64,000 nucleotides of DNA from Raphanus sativus (GCF_000801105.2 NC_079516.1:45426908-45490907), one strand, 5' to 3'. Counted from the stretch's first letter, positions 36,204 through 47,533 are shown. The notes: a model not told the origin generated them from the sequence alone. Numbers and translations are program-made.

Positions 36204-38022
36204 ATGCTCAAAGCCAACATTCTCAAAGGCCTTTTCCTCCTCTTCACTCTCTCCTCCGCGCAGACCCCTCCGGCACCAGAACCAGTGCCCGCAGATGGAC
36301 CTTCTTCTCCGACGAACTGTCTAGTGAGTATGCTAAACGTATCAGACTGTCTCTCGTACGTTCAGGTAGGGAGTACCGAGACTAAGCCAGAAGCTGCCTG
36401 TTGCCCTGAGCTTGCTGGGATGGCTCAGAGCTCGCCGGAGTGCGTCTGTAATCTTCTCGGCGGCGGTGCATCGCCGCGTTTCGGAGTCAAGCTTGATAAG
36501 CAGAGAGCGGAGGAACTTTCTTCAATCTGCGGTGTGAAAGCTCCTTCGCCTAGTCTGTGTTCAGGTACTTCTTACTCATTACGTGCACCTACTTTTTTAT
36601 ACGTTATTGGACGTCCGATCCAATTAAGCTCAATCGAACGGCTCAGATAATTAGATAGTCTTGATAAAAAAGACCATAACTTTAGTTGAACACAAATAGA
36701 GTATAACCAGTAGGGGTAGGGGTGGGCGTTCGGATACCCGTTCGGGTTCGGATCGGGTATTTTGGATTTTCGGGTATTTCGGTATAGGAGTATAAAACCC
36801 GTTCGGGTATTTCTGTACTTCGGGTCGGGTTCGGGTATTTTTAGTTCGGGTTCGGTTATTTCGGGTCGGATTTTCGGATATTTAGATTTTGCAAAAAAAA
36901 ATTAACTTCTTCATTTCTCAAGTTTTTTTCTTTTAAAAAATATAAATTTTACTTAACTGATATTTTATTTTTAATACATTGAATGATTTGAAGATAAAAT
37001 CTTAAAAATAAAATACACTAATTTGATTATTGTTTTTAAATTTTAGTTGTAGCTTTTGTTAATGCATGAAACTAAAATTTGGACATGCATTTTAATTGAG
37101 CAAAAAATCACTTTTCTTGCAATTATATGTATATTATCTAATTTTAAACCATGTGTATAATTAATATAAGTATTTTGAATAAAATTAGAGAAGTAAACTA
37201 TGAATATATGGTTAATAGTACATAAGTTCGGTTATTTTCGGATATCCATTCGGGTTCGGGTACTATCCGTTCGGGTTCGGATATCCAATCTCTCATAATT
37301 CAATACCCGTTCGGGTATTTTGCTACTTCGGTTCGGATTTCGGTTCGGGTTTTTCGGGTCGGGTTCGGGTGCCACTTCGAGTATGGGGTAAAGTGCCCAC
37401 CTCTAAATTGGGGTACGAAAAATAAAACAAAACCAACCCAAACCAAATCATAATGTCTAAACCAGTTAGTTCAAAATTTTATCAACCCAAATTATTTAGT
37501 TTTATTTGGTTTTGAATTAAACCGAACCAAAAAATTAAAGTATTTTTAATTAGTTAATTAAATATACTTTTAAGAAATGTATTTTTACTATTTATTTACA
37601 TATATTCTTTTATTTCTTTTTACATACATATATTCATTGTTGTTTCTTGGTTAATAGTTCTTGGTTTTCCAACCATCTCTCCAGCAGGAAGTGAAGATTC
37701 ATCATCTGGAGGTTAGATTTATTATTTTCCTATGTTAAAATATATTAAGAAGACCCCAAGATCTAGATTTCAGCTTTATTTCATTTAGGATTATACATCT
37801 ACAGCATTGACGGTACTGATTATATTTCAAGGAATCAACATGTTGTTTTTGGTCTTACAATTCTAAATAGATTATCTCTGAATAGCATTAAGTGGTTAAA
37901 TTTCAGGTTCTGAAGGATCGGACAAAGATAAGAAAAACGGAGGTGGCATGGCCACTAAAGGTTATGGATTAGCTTTGAACTCTCTTGTGTTGGCCTTGTT
38001 CACGATTTTTTCTTTATACTGA
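36204..38022 (+). CDS. GPI-anchored non-specific lipid-transfer protein (LTPG, At2g27130 orthologue)
   Basis: Three exons (36204-36564, 37658-37711, 37907-38022) total 531 nt, 176 aa plus stop. It has a signal peptide (MLKANILKGLFLLFTLSSAQ) and a Pro-rich start to the mature chain. The eight-cysteine motif is complete, in the order C, C, CC, CxC, C, C (TNC, SDC, ACC, CVC, SIC, SLC). A Ser/Gly-rich spacer follows (SEDSSSGGSEGS). A C-terminal hydrophobic segment (GYGLALNSLVLALFTIFSLY) with no charged residue after it is the signal for replacement by a GPI anchor, with the cleavage site probably in the NGGG region. Such proteins sit on the outer face of the plasma membrane and help export cuticular lipids or suberin monomers (family knowledge). 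Intron 1 is 1.09 kb because a hAT-type element is inserted in it. Confidence 0.9.
36717..37405. mobile_element. 689-bp non-autonomous hAT-type element inside LTPG intron 1
   Basis: The left end is TAGGGGTGGGCG and the right end is GTGCCCACCTCTA, whose reverse complement starts TAGAGGTGGGCAC. These are imperfect inverted repeats of the same family as the element at 19797. Flanking octamers AGTAGGGG and AATTGGGG agree at 6 of 8 positions, suggesting an aged TSD. Subterminal regions are full of TTCGGG/CGGGT repeats; the core is AT-rich and non-coding. Confidence 0.75.
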
Positions 38023-39042
38023 GCATTACATAGCTTTACTAGGTGATGCATCATATATTTATATCATCATTCTTACTATATTTCCCCTTTTGTGATTCCG
38101 CGTAAGAATATTTGTTCTCGTGTGTTTCTTACAGAACTTGAGTTCTGTTATAATGTTATAGTGTAGTGAGCTTGTATTGTTATGGATGTTGATTTACAAA
38201 TAAAGATATCATTTTTCCAATTACTGGAAACTGTGAAAGACAAGTTTTGATTCTGTTTTTTTTTTCTTAACATTCAGAGAATCATTTATTGCCTCTTTCC
38301 CTGTTTGTTAACTAAGCATCCACGAAGCTCTAATTTGTGTTCAACATTGCAGTTTCGGGTTAATCAGTTATAGGCGCATATATGTGAAATAAGGAAAAAA
38401 GATGTAAGCATATGAAATCAAACTGGTCATTAGCCCACAAACAACCAAGAAGGCAAGTCATTCGTATGGCCCACTTTTATAAAGCCTGAAATCAAATTTT
38501 TTTTAATATCGTTGGAGCGAAAATAGCCAATAATTTTCGCGGGCCAACTTTTCATCAAACGAAATGCTATAAAAGTTTCGTAGAAGATTTAGGGCAAAAG
38601 AAAAAAAATATTAATCGGGAATCCTGAGCGACGATAAACAGAGTTCACTTGTGCTATTAAACTACTGATTCGGTAGTTTTCTTGTCCATTTCCATTCAGG
38701 TTCGTCAGATTCTCATATTCTGTAAAGTTCGGATCTTATATATTATGTTCGCATCTGCCAGATTAATTTAGCAATTAGAATTACATTTTTGTTGATATCT
38801 CTGTGAGATGCAGAACAAAATAGCTCGAACAAATCAAACCCTAGTTTATATTATGTTTCTCAAAAAGTATTGATCACGTTAGGGTTCAGAACTAGAATAA
38901 GAAAGAATGCGATGATTGATTTGTTTATTGATTTGGAATAAAGTAATGTTCGAACAAAGTTAATCTGGTTTAAAATATTGAATGTTATATATTGTCTTAA
39001 TTAATATTTTTTTGTTTGTTAGTGTGAGTGACAAATAGAAAA
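38023..39042. other. intergenic DNA between LTPG and the zinc-finger pseudogene
   Basis: The first 200 bp is likely the LTPG 3' UTR. The remainder could be the old promoter and leader of the zinc-finger sequence at 39043. No other coding signal. Confidence 0.45.
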
Positions 39043-40010
39043 ATGGCACCACAGTCGGGGATAAGAAAACAAGCAAGCGGAGCTGAGAAAAGAAGAAGGA
39101 GAAAGAAGATTGAAGAGTTTGTCAAGTCTCAATCCAACGCCATGCTCAAGTTTATCAAGAAACCCGATAAATCTAGCAACGACAACTGATTATCAGTTTC
39201 CCAAGGATGCTCTCGGCAGGCACTTCTCGCATGAGTTATACATAAGAGTACTGGCGAATAAAGAGACACTAGATGGTTTACTCGGAAGCTTTTGATAAAG
39301 CATTTTGTTTTTGCTGCAAGCTGTTCAGAGACGATGATGATGATGATCAGAAACGTGATGATGATTTGGTGACTAGAGGGTATAATGATTGGGGAAATGT
39401 TTCGACAAGGTTCAGAGAACATGAAACGAGTTATGATCATATTCGTTGCATGGTTCGTTGGAGAGAAGTCAACAAGAGAGAAAAAGGGTGTTGACGATAT
39501 TGGTCAGAGTAAAGTCAACAATCCTGTGAGCTTGGATGAGTGTGATGATGAAAGTGAGAAGAAGAAGGAGGAACAACTCTCTGAAGATTTTTCAGATCCT
39601 GGGAACTGGGGAAAGGTTGATACGAGGTGGAGAGATTTATTGGTTAAGATTGGTCCAACGACAAGGCCCCATCAAGTGATTATCAGTTTCCTAAGGATGC
39701 TGCTACTGGGAGGCGTTTCTCGCATGCTCTCTACGTGAGAGAGTTAATGGTGAAGGGTGAGAAAGCAGATCGACGTTGGCTGGTTTACTCAAAGGTTTTG
39801 GATAAGGCCTTTTGCTTCTCCTGCAAATTGTTCAGAGATGATGATGATCATCACGGCCGTGGTGGGAACTTGGCAGCTACAGGGTACAATGATTGGAAGC
39901 ATATCTCGACAAGGCTCAGAGAACATGAAAGATGTCCTCATCATATTCTCGCCACGACTCGTTGGAAAATGTTGGAGATGAGAATGCATAAGAATCAGAC
40001 AATTAGATAA
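39043..40010 (+). pseudogene. TTF-type zinc-finger (hAT-transposase-related) gene fragment, two modules, frame-broken
   Basis: It opens with a 48-codon Lys/Arg-rich frame (MAPQSGIRKQASGAEKRRRR) that stops at 39187-39189. Two copies of a TTF-type zinc-finger module follow. Module 1 runs from about 39180 to 39480 (DYQFPKDALGRHFSHELY, then AFDKAFCFCCKLF and YNDWGNVSTRFREHET). Module 2 runs from about 39590 to 39975 (DPGNWGKVDTRWRDLLVKIGP, then DYQFPKDAATGRRFSHALY, WLVYSKVLDKAFCFSCKLF, YNDWKHISTRLREHE). Each module needs frame changes inside it, and the transposase core and hAT dimerisation domain expected downstream are missing; reading ends at 40010. Plants carry many such proteins derived from hAT-like elements. 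I judge this a decayed or domesticated fragment. Introns could explain some frame changes but not the missing body. Confidence 0.7.
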
Positions 40011-40971
40011 GCTGATTAAGTTGTAGCTCAAAAGAAAGATTTGCCCTACTATACTATCGATTGAGATTGGCTTGAGTTTGATAATCTTTAGTTAGCTCTT
40101 CTTTTTTTCTTTCTGTGGACAATGTGTTTACTGGTGTCACATTATTTTATTTTCTAGTCTGAACGTTTGTTAGTTTCTTTGATATTTTATTTCATCCGGT
40201 TCGTGTCTGGTGGCTGCCAATTCCAAATCTCCACACCATCGGACCGAACACTCTGTCTTCATCTGATCATACATACTGTCCAACGAAGATCATATATAAA
40301 ATAAATAAAACAATTATTTATGTTTCTCTACCTGTCTTTTCAACCTCTGTTTTGATTTTTTTGTGTCCCTCATCAAATAATGTAAGGTCCTATCTAGCTA
40401 GCAATTCGACAAAAAGGAAAAAAAAACCAATCAGACAGATAGTAAGCTGAGAAAAGAAGAGAATCAGAAGCAACACAAGTGGTAGGTTTGTGGGGGAAGA
40501 GAAGTCCAAAATCACTTTCTTCCAAAAATCACTCACGTCACGTGTGGCCCCAAACCATACAAAAATAAAAAGAAACAATTTATTTTTATTTATAAATTGT
40601 TCATCTCTAATTTTAGGGAAAAGGATAACAAAATCTTTGGTTATATGTATATCCTCTCCGATAATATTTCATGTACTTCCATTTTTTTTTATCTGGAATC
40701 CGTTACTTTTCTATTTTTCTTTCTTTCTTTCACCAGAGTTTTTCTTTCACTTGGTCTGAAAATTCCAACCAATCCCGAAAATCATCGCACAGAACAGCTG
40801 TTTCCGTTAGGTTGTTCCCATCCTATTTTTTTTACTTTTCATCCACCCTTTTTTTATAAAAAAAATCATCTTCCTGGGATCGTGATGATCTGATTGCAAA
40901 ACATAACCATAGTCAATGAAGCCTCACTAGATTCTATTCTCTCGGGGGAAATCAATCTTCCTGCTCTGCCG
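40011..40971. other. promoter and leader of the small Cys-rich protein gene
   Basis: Non-coding. It contains CACGTGT at 40539-40545 (GTCACGTGTGGC context, ABRE/G-box type), about 430 bp before the downstream ATG. Two very short upstream ATG frames just before the start codon (starting near 40884 and 40917) end before it. Confidence 0.45.
40539..40545 (+). promoter_or_regulatory. ABRE/G-box-like element CACGTGT
   Basis: CACGTGT followed by GGCCCC lies about 430 bp upstream of the ATG at 40972. The core is bound by bZIP factors in abscisic-acid responses in plants; function here is inferred. Confidence 0.35.
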
Positions 40972-41349
40972 ATGAGCAAACAACACACGGAGAGGAGAAA
41001 AGTAGGTGAGGTAGCGGGAGGAGCGGCGGCCGAGTGCGCGGCCATCTGTTGTTGCTGCCCTTGTGCGGTGGTGAAATTCGTTGTCCTTGCCGTGTACAGG
41101 GTTCCCGCGGCTGTCTGCAAGAAAGCGTGGAAGCAAAGCAAACGACGGCGTTTTGTGGCGAAACGGCACGGTTTGCTCGAAGGGAGTCAGAGCAGCGTGC
41201 ACGCTAAATTGAAGGAGGAAGATCCAACGGCTGAGGTTATCGTTTTTGAAGAAAGCGCAGTGAACGACGTTATGGTGCTCGAGAATGAAATGTTGGAACG
41301 GTTTTATGGGACGGGGTTTTGGAGAAGCTTGTCGAGGAGGAACACGTGA
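40972..41349 (+). CDS. small Cys-rich, possibly membrane-associated protein (Brassicaceae family of unknown function)
   Basis: A single-exon frame of 125 codons from ATG at 40972; the open frame extends further left but without an ATG. After a short basic start (MSKQHTERRK) there is an Ala/Cys-rich stretch around residues 20-42 (AAICCCCPCAVVKFVVLAVY). It looks like a short membrane-touching segment with clustered cysteines that could be palmitoylated. A strongly basic patch (KAWKQSKRRRFVAKRH) and an acidic C-terminal half follow, ending GFWRSLSRRNT. By position and composition I think it matches the unknown gene At2g27180, but this needs an alignment. Function unknown. Confidence 0.75.
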   Translation: MSKQHTERRKVGEVAGGAAAECAAICCCCPCAVVKFVVLAVYRVPAAVCKKAWKQSKRRRFVAKRHGLLEGSQSSVHAKLKEEDPTAEVIVFEESAVNDVMVLENEMLERFYGTGFWRSLSRRNT

Positions 41350-42378
41350 TGACCGAACTCTTTTTAAAAAAAATGTAATATCATGTGGGTATGTGTGAAT
41401 AGAAGTAACATATCAGCATGATCTTTTTTCGCCGGCCGTTTTCATTTTCTTCTGTTTAATTACAATTTCTTTCGCCAATAGGATACTGACCAAAAACTTC
41501 ATATGAACACGCAATCAATAAACAACTTTAAAATGCCACATTTGGTAAAATATATCTTTGAATTTATTAGCTTTTTTGTTATGCTTGTCAAAAAATATAA
41601 TCTACGGAAACTCATGAACGAATCTCTAATATCTTTGACTGAACATTTAATAATAACCCGAGCCCTGTACTTAATTTTTTGTATGTAAGACTTCATCCTT
41701 GTTTTTGTAAACCTATTTGCAAGTAATATGTTTTTTTCTTTGATGGTGGTGTGGCCAAATTTCATAAATGATTCTCCTCATTGGACTTCGTTTATCTCTC
41801 ATTACAACCATGACATTTGTCATTTTCAACATTTGAAACAAGTTCACCGAAAATGTCAGTCTAACAACTTCATGATAATTACCTGGAGAAGATATTTCGC
41901 CTCAGCCTTTCTTACGTCATGGATCATCTCCCACTCCACCTTCCGTATAAGGAATCATTTGGTCGGGTTTAGTTTCGATGGATGTCCCTCTACTCATGAA
42001 AATGTGGAAGGATCAAAACTCAAAAAACATTTATGGGAGTTTGACAAAAAACATCATGTTTTACATTGTATTATTTTGGGTCAAAACTCAAAAGTACATG
42101 CGCTAAAAAGCTCCATGAATAATATATGACGATATTGGTATTGCGTCGACATATATATCTGATGGTGTTCCAAACATTTTCTGTTAAATAGACCCCTTGG
42201 GTGGACAATTAAAAAAAAATAGTGATCGGGTCTCAAAAACTGTCATGGCTCCATAATTATATTTTACTAAACTGTGAGGAAATGCATTCATTTGAAAGAT
42301 AAACATATATGTTTATTGAAGTATTTGATACTTCCATACAAATAGTAAATTAATATTCTTATAAGTCTGCAAGTCATT
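41350..42378. other. intergenic DNA
   Basis: The first ~100 bp is probably 3' UTR. A 133-codon frame at 41728-42129 has no recognisable domain or gene context and I do not call it. Confidence 0.45.
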
Positions 42379-42389
42379 TGTTACCCGAG

Positions 42390-43655
42390 TTTTTTTTTTT
42401 TGAAACACAACTTCCATTAAACTTAACTTCAAAGCTTACAAGGGCAAGAGGGAATTAAACATCCTCTTGAAGACAAATCATAAACTACAATAGAAAATGA
42501 GATCAAACAAGATAAGTCTTCATACGAAGTTGACAGTGAATCCAAAACAAAGTTTGAATGCGTCGAAGAAGCTACAACAAAGTCGGATAGCTGAGAAATA
42601 GTCACAAGTGACGTTGAGGAACAACCCTCACCAACGAGAAAACACAAAGTAGTCTCGATTGCACCTTCTGGCCCCGTACAGACCGCTACGCAAGATAACA
42701 AATAGGTGGGTAAGTTGAACCGAGGACTCAGTAGATAATCCGAGAGAGCATCTCCATTCATAGAAGAGAGGCATGATTGTGAGATACTCTCCTCATCTGA
42801 GGAGGATGGCAAAACCCATATCAGAGTTGGTGAACCCACATAGAAATTCTGCAAAACAAAATGATATTGCAATAATCTCATCTTGTACATCCCGAAGAAC
42901 CCTTCGTGCATTTTAAATGAGGAGAGGACCCTAGCTTTGAGGAGGAGACACAATGCGAGCACAAACAAAGCAAACGACAAGTTTCCAGTTCTAAATTCCG
43001 AGTTAGAAATTGTGGAGCCCCACGAACCCGAGATTTGAAAACTTTAGAAGTTGAGGTTTGAAGTTTGACTGGTGGCGGTATGGATGGCGGATGTCGGAGG
43101 TTTCCTAGCTGATTGAGGAGGGTGGATGTCAGAGTTGGAGGCCGGAGTGGATTCCCACTTAAATTGGACGTCAGGTTAACCCACGGCTGGCCCAGAGCTG
43201 GACCGTTGGATGAGACGCACGATGGACAGCCAGATCCACAAATGAAACCTTCAAGATAACGTCTTGACGGTGTGAGAGTGATGGATTTGATACGAGAAGA
43301 GCTTATACTTCCGATACACTGAAATTCCGAGCCTGAACGACGGGACAAGAGTGGAATCCCACAGCCAATTGTCGTCGAGACCACGGGATCTAAGGGGATG
43401 GAATGAACTTGCGGTGAAGGATGGAGTGAATTCTGGTGAAAGGTGCTGATTGAGGAGGTGCGGCTTGATTGAAGCTTTCAGGAATCCCTGGTGAAGAGAA
43501 TAGAAACGACGAAATAATAGGACATGATTAAAGGCAAGAGAGCGACGAAATAGCGGCGACGCCGGCGGGTTAAGCCACCGCCGACGTCGAGATCTGGAGA
43601 AACCAACGGCGCCTCGATGTCTGGACGCGGGAGAGAAGGAGGCTAGGGCGAACTC
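42390..43655 (-). mobile_element. poly(A)-tailed non-LTR retroposon with target-site duplication
   Basis: The left end is a T run (42390-42401), which is a poly(A) tail on the minus strand. The direct repeat TGTTACCCGAG flanks the element at 42379-42389 and 43656-43666 (possibly extended by TTT). The body is about 1.27 kb, GC-richer than its flanks, with Ser/Pro-rich open frames on the minus strand (42878-43384, 42429-42980) but no reverse transcriptase. It appears to be a different family from the copy at 11929. It could be the leader region of a LINE joined to its 3' end, or a non-autonomous retroposon. Confidence 0.8.
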
Positions 43656-43669
43656 TGTTACCCGAGTTT

Positions 43670-45012
43670 AAGAAGAGATAAACAAAGAGAAAGATTTACA
43701 CTTGTAAGTGGTTGAGTATCCATCTAATTTCTTTAAGAAATTACACCTTAGGTTGTTTAGAAAATTTTGTTAAATGAATTTATATGAATAAGTTTGTTTT
43801 TTCAGGTTGATGGTGATCTATTTTATCTCTTATGGTTTCACGAATTGGTTGGAGGTCCGATTGAAAAGATTACCAGGAACCTGACAACATCCTCCAGATG
43901 GTATGTCAAGTCGAGTTATCCAATAATTGTCTTAGTACGTCACTTGTATAAATCCCAAAATATTTCTGAACACTTCTTATTTTATTTCCATTTCTTAAAT
44001 TATGCCACTTATTTTTTACCTATATGTTGCTGCATCCGAGTTGCTGCATAGCAAACTGCAAACATGGAAGAAATTTAAAAGAAACAACATTTTTGAAAAC
44101 GGAAAACAACTATACAATGTAATGATTTAGGGACCATTTAGATTTCATCAATAACTTTTCAGAATAAGTTTTTATGAAAACTTTGTTGAACAAATTAAAC
44201 ATATATCTAACTTATGAATAGTCACGTTTTTTTCGTTCGTTGATCTTTTTGAATAGATAAATATAATAGAAATTGGAAGCTATATACCATACTGAATAAG
44301 GATAAATTAACTATGTGAAAATAGTTTGCTATTTGAATTTACATATATGTTGTTTTAATCATATGATATACTCGGAAGTCATATTATTCTTTTGAAAAAA
44401 AAATCATGCATTGATAATAGAAATAACGGTATTCTTAAACATAATTTATCTAGAATTTTATCTTTTTGTTTTTAACTTAGGGATAATTATTTGCATAGCT
44501 TTAAATTTAGGGGAAATTTGGAAAAATGCACTTCAATAAATAAGATTATAATTTGAAAAATACATCATTGTTTAAGCTTTTGGAAAAATACACTTATTTA
44601 TATATAAATTTACCAAATTGCCCAATTTTAATATTTCTTAATTCTTATTATATTTTTAAAAAATTGTTTGAAAATTGTTAGAATCTGTATAATATCTTTT
44701 TAATATACTAAACAATATCGTTCCTATATTTTTTTAATATATCTTAAATTTTTTTAGTGTTTTGAAAAAATAAAAGAAAGCAACGGGTCGTCTTCTCGTC
44801 TCCTTCTCCCATCCTCTCCCTTTCTGAATTTTTTGTTCCTTTCTTTATTTTTTTTTTTTCTAAAGGTACGCAACACAGAATCATGATTTTTCTTTTTCTA
44901 TTGATTCTGCTTCTCTTCAGTTCTGACAATAGTTCTGTTTTTTTTTTCAGGAAAATCATGTTATTTACCCTTAAGGAAGGTTTGAAGTCTGAAGTTTGAC
45001 GATATAGTTAAG
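43670..45012. other. AT-rich intergenic DNA
   Basis: There is no recognised gene. An 85-codon frame around 43794-44051 follows a TTTTTTCAG acceptor-like site and begins VDGDLFYLLWFHELVGG. I cannot tie it to a family, so it may be a relic exon or chance. The rest is low complexity. Confidence 0.4.
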
Positions 45013-45619
45013 ATGGATCATGAAGATTTCAGTATAAATAGGTTGGGCAATGAGTTAGAATCTAATATTTTACGGTTCTGTGAGTATGAGATGAGTAGCG
45101 GAGTAACATTCAACGGACTGAAAGAATTTATATTCAATCTGGTTCTGGTTCTGGTCCTTGGTGCTGGAAACTCTTCTGCTTCGCTAGACGCGAGCGACAT
45201 TATCACCTGTGAACTATTTTCACTCAGGTCATAACCTTCCTTATCTCAGAAGGAACACATACTTTGCTTTTCTTGAATTTTAAGGCGGCTATGCTCTTCA
45301 ATGGGTTTCCACTGATGCCGTTTATTTGCATTGAGAAGCCAATTGAACTGCACAATGTTTTGAGCAGACAATTTTTTTTTTAAAAGTCTCGTTTCACTTT
45401 TAGAAGAAAGAACAACACAGTTACTTTTTTTCAAATGCTAACGCCACTATCTTTGTAAAACTAAGAATGTAAAACCAAGAATAAGAAAAAAACATGTCTG
45501 CTTTCTTCGTTTTCATTAGATTCAGCTCTGGTTACAGCTTTCTTGCATTTCAAGATGCATTTGATCAAAAACTTGATGAACTAAATAAGAAGCTTATCCA
45601 TCTATATAAATATATATAA
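45013..45619 (+). CDS. possible small two-exon gene, unrecognised
   Basis: An ATG at 45013 opens a 73-codon frame (MDHEDFSINRLGNELES...) with a hydrophobic stretch (FIFNLVLVLVLGAG). A donor AG|GTCATA at 45227/45228 can join to an acceptor CATTAG at 45519, giving SLR-FSSGYSFLAFQDAFDQ and a stop at 45617-45619. The total is 315 nt (104 aa plus stop). The join keeps frame and the second part looks alpha-helical (LDELNKKLIHLYKYI). Against it: no known domain, AT-rich context, and the frame may be chance. It could also be a fragment of a larger decayed gene. Confidence 0.3.
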
Positions 45620-46148
45620 TCCTCTTCTATGTACGTACGCTGTTTCTATTTTTTCTCTTTGGTAAAACCAATAGTTTTAGTCATCATCATCTCTTTTTTC
45701 ATCTTTACGGAACTCTTGGTTTAGCTTCAGGATTTATCTTAAAACACATATTTAGTTTAAACATAAATAATTATAATTCTTATTAATTTCGAATTTATAT
45801 ATTAATTATTGATATATCAAATTGGGGGCAAAAAGATAAATTCACCTTAAAGAAAATGTAGTTTTAAAAAAAAAATTAAAAACAGTGTATTTTTCAAATT
45901 TCAAATCCTAAATAGGGTATTTTGCAAATTATCCCTTAAATTTATGAGATATGGCTTATTTGTGATTTCTTTGGGATTTTATTCTATAAACTAACGAAAA
46001 AACGAAACCTTAAAACCAATTACTCGAAGCCGCAAAGTCAAACTTTAGTAGAGGAACCTATATGTATACAGTATACGTCAAAAACTATAACAGAATAGGT
46101 TATATGATATCATTATTGGCAACGTAACATTATTGATCAACGAAGAAG
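45620..46148. other. AT-rich upstream region of the membrane/coiled-coil gene
   Basis: Non-coding, low-complexity DNA with no clear motifs. The last 60 bp is the likely leader of the gene at 46149. Confidence 0.45.
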
Positions 46149-47533
46149 ATGAATAGTACTGAAGAACAAGAAAGAAACGAGAAGGAAATAGAAGACCTAT
46201 CGACTATTTTGTTTTGGATAGAGCGTCCGTTTCTCGTCATACTTCTCCTCTTCTCCGGCTTCTTCTCAGTTCTGATCGGCCTTCTGCTTCTCCCTACTAC
46301 TCTTCTCGCCATAATATTCTTTTTCTTATGCCCTCGACTCTCTTCTACTGGACCCTCTGTAAGTTTCTTCTTTCTAATGTATCTATCTTACATCTAATTA
46401 ATTAACTTTACTTGGTTTTTACTTATTTATAATTAGGGTATCGGTGGGTTCTGGCTGTTTCTATCAGACCGGTTCATGTTTCTATTGGCTCTAAGCTCTC
46501 ATGAAACCTTACTCGTTTGGCGTCTCACCGTTTTTATCTCCCTCGTGAACCACTCTGTTTACATCATCGAGTACATTGTTAGATCTTATAAATCTCATCA
46601 TACCATATCACTTCCTCCTCATAAGTCCCACATCGATGAAGTTCCGATAACCCCCGGTAATTAAATAAACCCTAATTAGTATTTTTTAGTGAACAATAGT
46701 TACTCAAACTTGGCGCTATCTTGATTTTTTTCATATTATTTTTTATTCCAACAAACTCCAATATATTTGAACACTGTGTGATGAACAATGCGAAACCACT
46801 AGGCTAGGTTGTTATGAGTACTTAGTGTTTTTGTTGTTGTTTCTATACAGGGATTGTTGATGAGATCAATGAACTAGAGAAGATGGGGAAGTTATTAGAA
46901 GAGTTAAGAGAAGATGGAAAGAAGATGGATATAGAAACGGAGCTTATCCTGCAAGTTATCCACTCAGATCTTGAAAAACATAGAAAAACTTTGTCTATGA
47001 GCCTCTTAGAGTTAAGTGAAGAGTTGGGAGATGATGGAGAAAAGATAGGGGTGTATATGGAGCTGATTAAGAACTTCGTTAACTCGGAGCTTGTAACTCT
47101 GAGAGGCGACCTGAACCTCAATATTAATGATCATATCTGGGGAGATGTATCAGATGACCTAAGATGTAGTAGAGATGAGGAGGATATCAAAGCTTGGAGA
47201 GTAAAACTGAAATCTCTGGCTGAAAAAGTTCATGAGACCTACTTTGTTATCCAAGAAACTGCCAAGGCGGCCAAAACAACGGCTGACAGGGCCACTCGAA
47301 CCTACATGGTTGTGGACGAAATGTCAAAAGAAATTGAAACTAAGAGTGGGATGATAAAAGAAGAAGCCCTTGAGATGTTTTTAGAGTTAAGAGGAGAAGT
47401 CTGGGAAACGTTGTTGGACTTCGAATCTAGAAAAGAAGAAGCGGAGGTTGCTGCGGACAGAGCTGCGGAGGAGCTTTCATATGCAATGGTGGAGTTGATG
47501 GAGGCAGTCAAGATCCGTCCGTGGGAGGGTTAG
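46149..47533 (+). CDS. unrecognised protein with N-terminal membrane segments and a charged helical C-terminal half
   Basis: Three exons (46149-46358, 46437-46656, 46851-47533) with GT-AG borders total 1113 nt, 370 aa plus stop; the phases join without adjustment. After an acidic start (MNSTEEQERNEKEIEDLS) comes a long hydrophobic region at about residues 20-61 (FLVILLLFSGFFSVLIGLLL), a second membrane region at about 74-120 (FWLFLSDRFMFLLALSS; VFISLVNHSVYIIEYIV), then about 225 residues of highly charged heptad-like sequence (LEELREDGKKMDIETELILQ; AEEALSYAMVELM-type repeats near the end). Two segments of the charged part resemble each other (LLEELREDGKKMDIETELI and LSEELGDDGEKIGVYMELI), suggesting an internal duplication of about 42 residues. 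No known domain is recognised. It may be a lineage-restricted membrane-tethered coiled-coil protein. No Arabidopsis neighbour of this type is known to me. Confidence 0.7.

Noticed and set aside
41728..42129. 133-codon frame on the plus strand in intergenic DNA
   Set aside because: No recognised domain, no plausible promoter or splice context, composition like surrounding DNA; cannot be supported as a gene.
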